Under the pieces are notes generated by a model. The model made no database searches. It saw only the letters and a list, made by a program, of their open reading frames with translations, and was not told the DNA's origin. DNA of 64,000 nucleotides from Rhizopus arrhizus (Eukaryota > Mucoromycota > Mucoromycetes > Mucorales > Rhizopodaceae). The stretch lies in the NCBI GenBank assembly GCA_024220505.1, contig JAKZZE010000014.1, positions 496,001 through 560,000 on the forward strand, given 5' to 3'. The position numbers and the translations under genes were made by a program. Shown here one piece after another: positions 13,840-26,351 of this stretch (positions are counted from its first letter, which is position 1; the number at the start of each line of letters is the position of its first letter).

Positions 13840-16710
13840 TTGATATAATGAAAGTAAAAAGAAAGCAAAAAACGCGTTTTAAAGAAAAAAAAAATAAATT
13901 CTTAAACAAAATGACACATTCATGTCATCATTTTGTATAATGACGAGTCGGAGTATGTAATGTGCTGTCTGTTTGCCTTTATTAAGTAAAAGGTAGGGTC
14001 CTTTCAATTTAATAGGAAATTTGATCCAAAATGACATAATAACCTTTCGCATAAAGATGGAAATCGACTTCCTAAATGGGAAGTCAAAAGCTTCGATCGA
14101 ATCTACAGATTTTTTGGTCAAAAAAGAAAATGAGAATTTATTTACCTAATATACAAACTTGTTATTACAAATAAAAACATTTTTTATTCCTATCCTTTAC
14201 TAAAATACTCTTTAAGCTATTCAGGCATCCTCACTTTCTGGTTGATGTTCCGGCTAGAAATCTTTCGAATCGTCACCATACAATAAAGAAACAAGCGCAT
14301 CTTAATGACCTGTAATAGCATGTTGCTTTTAATAAATTGAATAATAATAAGGCTCTAATATTCACAATCCATACTTAACTTGAAATCGTGACATGAAGGG
14401 AGCTTCATTAAATAATGCGATTGAACTATAATCTCTTTGTTGATCCGTAAAATATTCGTGTACGTTATTACATTTGACACTACAAACTCAATACCTTCTT
14501 TATAGATCAAACCTGATGGCTTTGATGTTGTCAACTTCAAGAAAGTGCCTGAAAAGCCCTGAAGCAAATGGAAAGCAAAAAGTGATTATGACGATATCTG
14601 TAAAGAAACCAGTTTGAGCGATAATAGTGATTACTATCCGTACGTTATCGGGAGATATAAAAAATCAAGATCACTTTGATCTGTCGAGATGCTTGACGAT
14701 TTTGGAAATTTCGATTACTTGGCGTGAAAAAGAAAGAAGGTAAAAACCAGCTAATGTAGAGCATATCTCGGACTAAAAAAAAAATGAGATGCTATAGTGT
14801 CGAGAGAGAGGAAAGGTAAGCTTAAAAAAAATGTATTTCAAATTAAGTATATTATACAAAGAAACAACGATAGATACTCAACAAGGACTTATTAATACTA
14901 GCAGAAGAATTAGGTACATGTTGACACAATTATTAGGTAAAACGACCTCAAATTCTGATTTTCAAGAAGACAAAGAAATATTTAATAAAGTCTTTTATTT
15001 GTACAGTGTACTTGTCCCTATATTTGTATATAAAACTATTTATTATATTTAAAAACCAACACTTTTCTCATATCCCAATGACCTTGGTTTTCATACAATG
15101 CCTAAATACGGGGAGGGTACAAACCCGTTACAGGCCAAAAGGCTTGATGATACTCATTAGCTTTTACTAATCTGTCTCTAGCATTATAAAAAAACTCTTT
15201 CTTGGGTATTTAACTTTTGTTTTTCTAAAGAATCAGTAGTTTGTTCAATTTTGAAAGGAAAACTGGGTACTATTTATTCAAAGAAATAAAAATGAAAAAT
15301 TTGTAGAAAACATCAATACAATATGAATTCGAAATTTTGAGCTATTAATTATTTGTTTATGATTTTTGTTGTAAGCAGTTGTATAATATGTTTGCTATAG
15401 CTTTTATGTTCATAAAATTTGAATCGACTATTCGAAGACTATATAAAAATTACATTTTTAAGCTAGTGTTAATAAAGAACGATAAGCTATCTTTTTTTTT
15501 CTCACTATATAACTATACTAAACACAATTAATTATAAAAAAAGTATAAACTGATACACTAGTTCAAGAAGCATTATTAACTAACAACTAAATACATAAAA
15601 TGATATACTGAGTTGTTAACTAGCTTAGATCACCCTCTTCAGCAACGTATTGCGTGATATTGTCGTAAATATCCTATAGTACATTGCGTGACGAGAATGG
15701 TTGTTGATTGAAGATACTTTACCAACAAAATTTCCAAACATGGGCAAAGGGCAATTGTGGAGTGTGACCTAGCTGTAAATTAGAGTGGTTGGCAATATGA
15801 GATGGAGTAGTGGTCTAATGTTGCGAATACTTTGAGTATATTTTGTGTATTCACCTTTGGCCATAAGAATTTACAAACGAAACATTACCAAGCGGTTAGT
15901 TTTAGCATGTATTTGAACAGGAAGTGCTTCAATAAGTCGATAATATACGCACAAAAGGAGCAATTAGGAGCGTCAGGATTGATAGGAAAGAAACGGTGTG
16001 TATTAATTTATACGGTATCTTCTGGTTGATATGGCGATAGATAACCTTCCGCTAAATCGCAATAGATTGAAGGTTCTAAAAAGCCAGCCAAGGTTGTGGA
16101 ATGATGTCTGTTAATTGCTTCATAACAGAGTTGATTTGATCACAGATCTTCTATCCTCAAAGGTTAAATAGTGGTTTAGAAGGTAAAAGGACCATTTTAA
16201 ATGTCACCATATTTAACTTCAGCTGATGATTGCAATATACAAGTCATTAAAACTATACTATACGGCCCAGAAGGTTAGCTTTACAATTGATGCTAATTAT
16301 TTAATGGCAAGATGACCACCATATAGCTACAATTGTCAACTAAAATATTTTGCTTAGTTCTAAAAGTTTTAGAATTAATTTTATTGATATACTACTGAGT
16401 AGAATGATTTAAACAGACTAGGGTTTTTAGTAAATTGAGTGACTAGGGCTGAATAATAAATAAGCTTTTAAACTAAATGAGCACAAATGAGCTTCAAGTA
16501 TGAATGAATTCTCTTATTTCACATGTCATATAATCATAAGGAGTTAAAATTTATTCATATTGCATACAATTTAGAAAGAAAGGAGGATAATATGAGCTTA
16601 AATAGAACAAAAGGAGAGACAAAATACGGAATGACAGGAAGGAGAAGGAGTAATTAATACAGTGTGTTTGTAAAGGTATTTACAGTAATACATTAAATCT
16701 AGACAGTGGA
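13840..16710. other. Intergenic AT-rich stretch
   Basis: No gene is supported in these 2.9 kb. The short frames on the minus strand near 13879-14121 and 14355-14567 have no splice partners and no motif I recognise. A low-complexity A/T background predominates. The stretch serves as the 3' flank of the methyltransferase gene and the 5' flank of the small membrane protein. Confidence 0.55.
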
Positions 16711-18315
16711 TTATTCAGGCATTGGCTTTTCTGCTGTAAAAATGATCCACTTTGCCATGCAATGATATTCTTCAAATTCTTTTATAGCGTCTTTACACAA
16801 TTGCTCATATTCCTGTGGAGATACTTTGGCATGATCACACCACCATTTTTTCATTGATTTGAATAGTAATTTCATTTGTTCTTTATACAAATATCCAAAT
16901 TGTCTTTGTACTAAATCAAGGATACATTAAAAGAAGAACAAAAATACAATAGACAAAAGAATGATACTTACAATCATCAGTAGGCCATTCTCCAATAGGA
17001 ACGTTAAATTCCTCCCGGTTGATGTTAATAAATCCAGAGCTTTCCATAAATTCGGGAATAAATGACGCATAATCTGATCGAACACCACTTACAGCACATG
17101 CAGCAATGTACCACTCATTGATTATGGTCAACACAGGGCCTGGATTATGGTATTTGATATCTATGTTTTTTAAGCAAAAGGTTTGTTGAGGAGATAAAAA
17201 TCAATGTTTTATGAAGCATAAAGCAAACATTACCATATTCTACCAATAGAATTTTTCCACCAGGCTTTATTATTCTATAGAATTCTTTAATTAAGCTGGG
17301 CCATCTTTCATAAGACATGAAGGTCCCCACATCTCTTTGATAAACAAAATCAAATGTGCTGTCCGAAAAAGAAAGATTAGGCTGACAAATGTCTTCATAT
17401 TGAAACTGAACGTTATTAATCTGACCAGCAGATGTGGCTTTAGCAAGACCATGACCATACTTTTCGGAAGCTGATAAGATGTCAATCCCAATGATTTCAC
17501 AATCAGGAAAGGCAATACCCATCTCGAGAGACCATAAACCTAATCCACGGTTGCGTTGATAATAAACAAGCAAGACATCTTTTTTATCTCTTATAGCTTA
17601 TATATTACCTACTCCACAAGCGCTATCCAATATCTTTTTTGGATTTTCTAATTCTACATGATAGTTCCCTTTAAATATTTGCTTCAAAATGTAATGCTAT
17701 AAAATAAACATTAGAGACGACTTCTGCTTGGGAATCTTTGCCTACTAATTTCTATTACCTCTCTTGTTTGTCTAAATATTATATGTACAAAGAGTATTGA
17801 AGGTTAACTTTGGTCTTTCATGTCACAGTGTATTTAATGTACCTATCCCTTTCTCTTTCTGCGCCGAATGGAATTACACAGTGATTCAAACCAGCACTTT
17901 TTTCTGTTGTTATTTCTTTGAAAAAGATAACATGCGAAGATTGAGGAGGCTCAGCCTCTTCAGAGATAATGGATGATTCACTTTGAGAATCATGACTACC
18001 GCGATGTCTTTTGAGTTGGGCATAAATGGATCTTGGTGAATGCCTTGGACTCTTTGGAAGGATAGGAGTTGATAGGGATGTTAATGGCGTGGCTTGATCG
18101 GCAGTAACGAATTGATGCCGTACTGGACTCACTGTTTTTCCTTCCTGTATTTTTACTGAACGTTTTTTGCTGGATGAATTATTAAAAGGGAACCGGTTGC
18201 TCTGTGGAGAATGCTCTCTTGATCCAGATGATGGATTAGCGTGGATTTGAAGTTTTTTGGGTACAGGTGAACCACTGGAATCATTAAAATCTGATTTACT
18301 AGGTACGTTGCCCAT
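16711..18315 (-). CDS. Class I SAM-dependent methyltransferase
   Basis: Six exons: 18315-17843, 17771-17759, 17696-17609, 17539-17234, 17160-16972, 16910-16711. Phases are consistent and the product is 422 aa. Residues 1-~155 are Ser/Pro-rich and disordered, starting MGNVPSKSDF, so the Gly2 could be myristoylated (inference). Before the catalytic domain is the junction ERDR-QTRE-HYILKQ, built across a 13-nt exon. SAM motif I is KKILDSACGVGLWSLEMG. The acidic motif II is EIIGIDI. Post-motif segments are FDFVYQRDVG and IIKPGGKILLVEYG. This arrangement, an LaeA/UMTA-like methyltransferase fold behind a variable tail, is common in mucoralean fungi. The substrate cannot be inferred. Confidence 0.88.
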
Positions 18316-20184
18316 TAAATGACTACGGGTTAAAATAAACTAGATAAAAAGAAAGGAAAAAATAAGAAAAAAAGAAAAAAAAAAAAAAGAAAGGAAAAGA
18401 AACGAAAGAAAAGCAAGGATAAATTTGATCAAGAAGCACCTTGAAAACTTTTGTTTCCATTTCCTTTTCTTTTATAAATGAATTGAAAACGTGGACTTTC
18501 CATATGGAAGCATGTTCCCAAAACAACGGTTTTGTATCCCAACTCATTATGGCTTCTAACTGAGCCCGCTAGTTTGTCGTACGAAAGATGTGTTAATGAC
18601 AAGGTGTTACAGTACACAATGAAGTCTAAAAGTCAACTCTTCCTTTTTATTTTCTCAACTTTTTCTCTCTTTTTAAAAAACATTGTAAAATTTTTACTTT
18701 CCAAGTTAGGATTTATTATTTATTAATTCTGTAAAAATCAATTTTATTGATAAAGAATAAAATTCTGCTTCTTAACACATTATATATTTCTGTCTCTTTT
18801 AGGCGTGAATGATGTGTAACACTAACTTTTAAAATCGCCCATTTAAAATAGATTTTCATTCGGATTGATGTGCTCTCATTTGCCTTTTCAAGGACCTGTG
18901 GTGAACTTTTTTTAGAAGTTATTAGTAAAAGAGATAAGGGATGATTTATACGATTAGGTATAGAGGTGATTGAGATATATAGTCAAAGCAAACAAAGTAT
19001 ATATGCTGCATTTCAAAATGAACAAACAAATCTGGCGTAGTGCAGAAAATGTACTTATTCCAATGCAAGATTCAATGAAAAAAGAAACTGACAAATTACG
19101 AATACTATTACTTTAATTGATAAAGTAAGTTGCTTTAAAAAAGCAATGCAAAAGTGTTTACTAAAAAAAAAAAGAGGCTCTTGTATCATAAAGTAGAGGC
19201 AGTTGCTTAGTTTATTGGTCTGCTGAGCGGCGATAGGGCCTGAAGAAAAAGTTACTAAAATAACCTATCAGATAAATGTCAGTAAAGTGCTCATTACAGA
19301 GGCTATAGATTTGAAGAGCAGTACTAGGAATTACCAAAGCTAAGGAGATGGCGATAATGAAAGTTGATCAAAAAATCTCAGTTGAAGATCATTCTAAAAA
19401 TGACTCACTGCGTGAAATCTTGTAAACGTTTTTGTACAATACTGAGATCAAGTTTGTCAACGCTTTAAGGGCTTAACAATATTAACGTCTCTTTTTCAGA
19501 ATTATTGAACTATTAGCAATAGTAGAAAACACGTGCTCACTGATAAAGATGACTTGAATCTTCATATTTTCATAGGTTTCAGCAGACCTACAAGGTTCTT
19601 AACAGTAGAAAAACTTTATGACAAAAGAATTGGGTTTTGTACAAAGTAGACTTTGATGTAAAGGTCAGAGCAATAAGTCCATTACATATTCTCATAAATA
19701 CTTTGGAAGAATATGGATTTTGTGCTCAACCGTTTAGATTACTTGATATCTGACCTAACCATATGATAATAGTCACTTAAGAAGTTTTTCTTTCTCGTAT
19801 ACTTGTTGTATATGGTGATATATACATGCTGAAAATGAAAAAAAAAGGCTGATTAACAATGTTTTGGTTCACATATCCCAAGTGGTTACATATTTCTCAT
19901 GCTAAAACGCTGTTAAACACTGAATCATGCATTTTAGGACTTGTAGGGGAAAAAGAAATAATTTTGAGATGGAATTATGTACTGGTTTTCATCTTCCATT
20001 CTATGTTGTACTGTCTCATTCTAAAAATACATTAGTATAATATCAAATAATGTAGTGATTTATTGATCGAAACGGTCTATTATCTTTTTATAATAAGTCC
20101 TCCTTTTTCATTTATTTATCTTTTGTTCTTTAAACCTATCATGTTCTCGACTAATGATCGCTACGCAAAGCTATTTTTATACAA

Positions 20185-20222
<38 letters not shown>

Positions 20223-21647
20223 AACACCAACCAGTGTTTGTAAGATTGCTAATGGGACTTTTATCAAAACCACCGACTGAATTGTATCAAATCTGTCAAT
20301 TAAATTTGAAAACCACGTTTTTCTTTAAAAAAAAAAAAAACCATCAACTGTGACCGAGTGCTATGTGTCCCTTTATACAATAAAATTTTGCAATATAACG
20401 AAATTATTTTAACCTTTTCTAATTCTCTTTTTAAGCCGTATATTAAAGCACCTTCATCGATTTATGCAGATATAAGTTGATGATCCTATATATTTCTTTA
20501 TCAAGTAGATATAAAGAGGTAATTTCTAAAGTACTACATGTATGGCAACTGAGATGAAATGGAGCATATAGATCTCTGGTATCACATGTTTTCCTATATG
20601 CATCAACCATTTAAAATTGCTGCATAATCGGCCATTTCTGAAAGGCAGCTGCGGTCTTTCAGTTCATAGATTTAGGCAGTAACCTATGTTATACATATTT
20701 TTCTACATTGAGCTCAGTTGCTAGAATATTAATAGTCATTTCATGTTAAGAAACATGTAGTTTATAGTTGCTTCTTCGATGAAGCCTGAAGCGCATCTTA
20801 AGCAACACGATACCTCTAGACTCCTTTTCTATCTTCCTAGCTCTGGGAAGATATCTGCAAAATATGATTCCTAATAATATTCGCATTTTTGACACTCATA
20901 CTTCCATACTTTTAGTCATATGCATAGCATGAAGAGGAAGGATATGCCACATTCTAGAACTAAACACCTTCCGAAACCAATTCGTCTCAAACCCTTAATT
21001 GATTCAATCAGGGTACTTCCTAGTCTTCTTAGTTTGCAATACACTCCATTGTCACTTTTATCATAGGCCTGATGGTTTGACGTACAATTGCCCATTTGTT
21101 CCATTTACAGCTTTTAGTCTTACTGTTTAAACCCGTGCCTTTGTCGTCAATGAAGTAATTATAATCTTTATTTTTCCTTATTCAAATGCCCCAATTTAGC
21201 TTTTTCTACTCCTCGCTTTCCTCATGAAACCTTCTCCAAACCTTTTCCCGCTTCTAATATTGTTTCCGTTGCATTTGTAGCCTTTACTGCTTCTGGTCTA
21301 TTTCCTCCTACAACCATATTCACTGAACTGAATCCAATCGCCTCGTTTTCTAGTCTTATTGGATATTCCACATCCTCCGCTCTTCTCTACTATGTCTTCT
21401 TCTGTGCTAATGATATTCTCTTGGCAGTGTCTATTTATATATTTAAAATCATTCTTCATTTTATTTAGCCATTATACATTACTTTTATTTTACAAGTCGT
21501 ATTCCTCTTAGACGTGTGCTACCCAAATTTCGCTCTAATATAGTTCAAATATATATATAAAGAAATGATACAATCAATTTAAAGCCAAAGTTCCTTTCTT
21601 TTTATTACGAAACTTATCACTTTAAATGATTTTCTGTATATTTATGC

Positions 21648-21651
<4 letters not shown>
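18316..21651. other. Intergenic stretch, no gene seen
   Basis: It lies upstream of the methyltransferase gene. It contains an A-rich leader near 18360-18400 and a 33-nt A run at 20186-20218. No frame here has a recognisable domain. The region leads into the transposon remnants and may be largely decayed mobile DNA, which is inference from position only. Confidence 0.5.
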
Positions 21652-21703
<52 letters not shown>

Positions 21704-22150
21704 AAGCTTGCAGGAGGCAAAGAGAAAAGAGCAGGCGACATTATTATTGAAGAGCCTACTATAGAGTACATTGATGTAGAGGAGAGTACTGCCATCGAGA
21801 ACAACAAGTCAGTAGTAAAAGGTACAACTACTGCTCACTTTGTAAAATTTATAAGTGAGCTTCTTGATATCATGAATATGGACGAAAGTCTTATGGGTAG
21901 TTACCTTGTAATGGATTACTGTACTATTCATAAGTCTCATCCAATGATAAGAAAAATTGAGAGTAGATGTTATAGAGTAATATACCTACCTCCTTGTTCG
22001 CCAGAGCTTAACCCAATTGAGCAGCTTTAGGCTATAGTTAAAGGAAACCTCAAACATCGTCGAATGTAAACTTATCGAGTCGAAGTACTGATGCTTGTAA
22101 TCAATTTCTTTATGATTTCTCTAGTCAAATCATTCACTGTTGTAATTAAA
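21652..22150 (+). mobile_element. Truncated Tc1/mariner-like (DDE) transposase fragment
   Basis: A 50-nt A run (21652-21701) is followed directly by an open frame with the C-terminal half of a DDE transposase. It shows the second catalytic aspartate context YLVMDYCTIHKS and the third acidic residue context YLPPCSPELNPIEQ, both hallmarks of IS630/Tc1/mariner DDE domains. A TAG at 22028 interrupts it where tryptophan is usual. Similarity then continues as AIVKGNLKHRRM and, in another frame, STDACNQF, to about 22150. The N-terminal helix-turn-helix part is absent. It is a dead copy. Confidence 0.82.
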
Positions 22151-22764
22151 TACCCATGTGAACATGCTTTTAAAATCATACTATGATATTTTCATAACAC
22201 CATGTCTTTTTAGAATATAAACCTTACGAGAATTGATATGATTAAATCAGTTTTATTGGGCTCAGCAAAGGAACTATAATGGAGATTTTGATAAGTAAAT
22301 ATATCATCATTATGCAGTGACATTGCAAGATGACGATTCAACAATTTATGCTCATCAAGTATGTTCTTAATATATTTATCATTGAGGTTTGATGAAAAAT
22401 ATAAAGAACTTGATACATTCAGATGCTAATAACTTCTCGAGTCCTACCTACTATGTGTAACTACTATTCTGTGTGAATCTAGAAAACAAGTATCTTCTAT
22501 TGCAAGCTACTATATGGTGTAGACTCATTGTAGGCACATTGCTATTATTCGGTTGTAGCTGTGTTCGAATAAATACACATAAATGGGATGGGAGTATTTC
22601 TTTTTAACATTTAAATCAATTTCTGGAGACACTTTTTCTTTTTGTTCGTACATTTCACTCGTGAAAGCACATTGGAAAATGAAAGGAAAACAAAAGGATT
22701 TTTTATTCCCTTCAAACCAAAAGAAGCCATCTAGGAGCGGAAACGGTAGGCTCCATATCTAATA
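22151..22764. other. Spacer between transposase fragment and Fanzor relic
   Basis: No supported coding sequence. The T-rich segment near 22620-22660 and the segment TTTTTATTCCCTTCAAACC near 22700 precede the Fanzor start. I could not identify terminal inverted repeats or a target-site duplication by eye. Confidence 0.45.
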
Positions 22765-25643
22765 ATGGATCGAAATGTCACTGACCACAAAATTGATACT
22801 ATTATAAATTCGTTTGAACTATATGTAGAGGACAATTCAGATGACGACTTCCAACCCGTTGTAACAGATAGAAAAAAAAAGTAAGTTGCATTGTCAAACT
22901 TAATGTAGGTAAACAGCTGGTCTAACGTATGAAGCCCATCATAGGTAGGGAAAATACTCCACAGAGTGGATCACAAAAGAGGCTCAAAGGCAAAGGAAAA
23001 GCTACAGATTCTGAAGTTACTACTACAGGCAATACTGGTATCTCTACAACAGATGAACCTACCACGTTCAATAAGATCACTCTTGATGATTATGATCTTG
23101 AATATAGCGGTGACGATTTTGATGCATCTGTAGTCAAAAGACCCTTTTTTGGGTGAACCAACCAAGTCTGCTTTTCGTATCACCAAATCAACCTCTGCTG
23201 CTGTGGAGTCAAGCACAACTGCTTCTAAAACAAGTCTAACTTCCCTCAAGCCTAGTAAACCTGTTCCAACTGCTTTCAAGTCAGCTGCAACTTCTGTCAA
23301 GTCAAGTTTTTGTCCTGTGTCTGTTGACAAGGCAAGTGACATTAAAGATGACCCTAAGAAGATAAGCAAGCGTGTGATGGCAATTAAAACGACTGTAAAG
23401 AATATTTGGAAACCAGCATATTTAAAGTCATTGTATGGTTTGGTTCACACTACCAACTTACTAGTTACACATACCTTTGCCTTCACAAAGTACATATATT
23501 TACAGGAACTGACAGCAAATGAAAATTTTGCGCTGAACCACTTTGTGACAAAAGATATCTTTGTTAAAGTTTTTCTGAGTCTTGTTCTCTCAAAGGGTGG
23601 AAATAGCACAAGACTGAAGGATTCGACCAAAAACTATAGGAGATTGATATCAAAGTATAAAGAAGCTTACTTTGAAGACGCTGGTTATGCTCTCCCAACT
23701 TACCATATGCTCAGCAAATAGCTTTGTACGAGTGTACGAAGATCCAAACGGCCTACTATAATAACATCAAAGCTCATTTTGGAAGCACGCTGTGTGGTTT
23801 GATAAACAAGTTATTTAAAAAGAAGGAAAAGGCAGAGGGTCTCAGAGGAGAAATGCAAGCAAACAAGTCTAGTAATAAAGCGATAAAAGAAGCTACCTGA
23901 AAGAAAATTTATCGGCCTTGCAATCAGGTGAAGCTTGCCATCGCAAAAAAAGAGATGCCTGAAGTTGGTCTTTTAGATGATCAATCAAGAGTGCAATTAA
24001 ATGGTTTTCTCTCAAGTTACCCAGAGAACTACACTTTTCAAGAGAACCCAATTTACTATGACGTTATGGCTAGTCCAAAAAACCATTTCAAAGCCTTCTT
24101 CAGACTTGCTGAACTGTCTGAAGCTGAACAGACGAAACAGTTTGCTTGTTTCCCGCTACGTGCCACCTTTATTCCTTGCTACATGATGTTGGATAGCAAA
24201 ATAATCTATTACCATGTTCTCAAGAGCAAAAAGAATCCAAAAACAGGAAGCAAGTTTGAGACATGGGGTGCTATCGTAGACCTAAATAAAAAGGCGTACG
24301 AGCATCAAGGATTTCAAAAGCCTTTGCGATTCCAAGGAACTCTCGAAACAGATGGAGTCGATGTCTCCATAATAAAGCAAAATACTGATACAAGGAATTC
24401 GCCTAAACCCAACACCGAAAAGAAAGTGGACGGTAATCAAGCAGAGCATATTGAAGGATTAGGTCAAGCTAACTTAAAGAGAATTGAAGGCAAGTGCGTC
24501 TTGATAGACCCTGGAAGGCGGGACTTGATGTACTGCATGAAATAAACCAGCACTGTTGAAGAAAAACAAACACTTATATTTACCAAGAACAACCGCTCAA
24601 AATGTTCAAGGCACTTCAGATATTTAAGAAAGCATACTTAACCTTTTGTGGTCCAGAAAGCCGAAGCAATCCTTTCTAGATCTGAATCCAACTCTGTAAA
24701 CTTGAAAAAGTTTGTACAGTACATTAAAACAAGAGCATCAGTAGAAGCCACTTTTTACGAATATTATGGAAACGAGACAACAAAGTCTAAATAAACATAT
24801 TTCCCTGAATCCGAATTTGACTTTCGAGTCGACCAAAAACGTAATTTGTATTATGGAAATCTGTTCATAGCAAGAATCCGTGGTTTTTCCCCTCAACCTG
24901 AGAATTACTCTACTGATAGCTCTGTAAAGTTTCAACTGTATTCCACCTACCTACAAACAATGCTACAACAAAAACATAATTCAGAAAGACTAGATGGCAG
25001 TGAGAAAAGCAAATTTCTAGGTCTGGCAAAAGAGATGTGTAGGCGACCACAGCAAAGCAATTACAAAAAGATTATCAGTACAGCATTAGAAAAGCTACAA
25101 CTCTTACCTTTCGAAAATTGAAGTTTTCAAGTAAACTCTTCTTTGACCAGAATGATCAAAAATTGGTACGTAGCTTAAAAGCAAAGTTTGGTCAAAATAC
25201 TGTCTTAGTTTTTGGAGATGGTCCGCCCCTAATGTCAAATGTCAAGAACCGACAAGAAGCAAGGGGTTAATCAGGATGTTAAAGAAGAACGGGTTTGCTG
25301 TCTACTTAATCAATGAATATAAAACATCTTCCTATTGCCCAACCTGTGAAAATGAATTAGAAAAATTCAAAACGGTGCCAAACCCTCGCCCTTACCAACG
25401 GAAAAAGAAGCCGGACGTGCTATGTAATGGTTTGTTGAGGTAATCCAAAGATTAATTCTTGATAACTAATGCAGTACTAGGTGTAAGAGCCTCTCATGCC
25501 TTAAACAACAAACCACAGGAATAAAAAGAAGACTTTGGAATCGCGATCAAGCAGCCGTATTGAATTTTCTCAAGATCCTAAATAGTTTGAGAAAGACTGG
25601 CGAATGCCCTAGTCTTTTCACCAGAAAATATCTTTTAAACTGA
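22765..25643 (+). pseudogene. Decayed Fanzor (eukaryotic TnpB/OrfB-like RNA-guided nuclease) gene
   Basis: Nearly full-length coding remnant spread over three frames. It has an acidic N-terminus at 22765-22880, a Ser/Thr/Lys-rich linker (22929-~23330), a helical region (to 23720), and then a long frame (23721-25121). That frame carries the RuvC-I-like motif CVLIDPGRRDLMYC near 24500 and the conserved-looking stretch NLYYGNLFIARIRGF. Next come VLVFGDGPPL (~25200) and a zinc ribbon split by an intron (25440-25474): YCPTCENELEKF, then RCKSLSC. The final RuvC-III-like LWNRDQAAVLN and stop are at 25641-25643. This order, RuvC-I, bridge, zinc ribbon, NRDxAA, defines TnpB/Fanzor proteins. Damage: frameshifts near 23145, 23720, 25108 and 25265; in-frame stops at 23898, 24543, 24639 and 24792. 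The copy should be inactive. Confidence 0.85.
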
Positions 25644-26351
25644 TCATCTTTAAGTAGAACAAAAGTAGGAAAATCACAAAAAACTCTCCACCAAGGTTAT
25701 CGCTTTGATCATTTAATACAGGTATTGCATTAAAACAAGTACAAAGCGACAACAATAAATGTACTAAACGAAATTCTCATTTAGGTTAGTGACATTTATT
25801 TTTCTGGAAATGACATTTGTTTTTTTGCTAAATGAAGTTTATTTTCTTCAAACCGACAAAATTTACCAGCCCCACTGTACTAGAGTGCGCTTTCTATGAA
25901 AAAAAAGAAAAAAAGAAAAAACATGCTATTGGTATCCAAATGCATATGTGTAACCAATTGTCATATGTCATTTATTGGAAAATCTTCGCCGCTCATTTAG
26001 TGCCCTTTGTGTATAAAGTCGCGTCTTTGGCTAAAATGATGGCAATATATTTCAAATATATTTAAATAAAACTTTGTGTGTGCGCGTATCGTCTTTTAAA
26101 TATCAAAAACACTATATACTCTTTATTTGATAAAACACATTGTCGCGTAAGTCCTTTTTTCAGCAGTTTATAAAGACCTTCAAAAGCCCGCTGTGTTTTA
26201 ATGCAAAACCTTTTTTTTACTCGGACACTTCACTTGGAAAGGCATTTACTTGTTGTGAAACGATTTAAAACAAGCTACAAAAATAGAGTACATGATTTAA
26301 AAATTCCTTTTCTTTTTTTCTTTTTTTTTTTTAAAAAAAATATCTTTAGAA
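25644..26351. other. 3' flank of Fanzor relic and upstream region of next gene
   Basis: No coding sequence is supported. Near 25790-25840 two similar segments (GTGACATTTATTTTTCTGG and ATGACATTTGTTTTTTTG) lie in tandem. In active TnpB/Fanzor elements the guide RNA region extends past the 3' end of the gene, so this flank is where one would look. Nothing specific can be assigned here. A T-rich leader near 26310-26335 precedes the following ATG. Confidence 0.4.

Noticed and set aside
25790..25840. CRISPR-like tandem segments
   Set aside because: Only two imperfect copies with no regular spacers, in a eukaryotic context.
22700..25870. Direct repeat TTCAAACC at both sides of the Fanzor relic as element ends
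   Set aside because: The match (CCCTTCAAACC vs TTCTTCAAACC) is too short for AT-rich DNA and the orientation is direct, not inverted.
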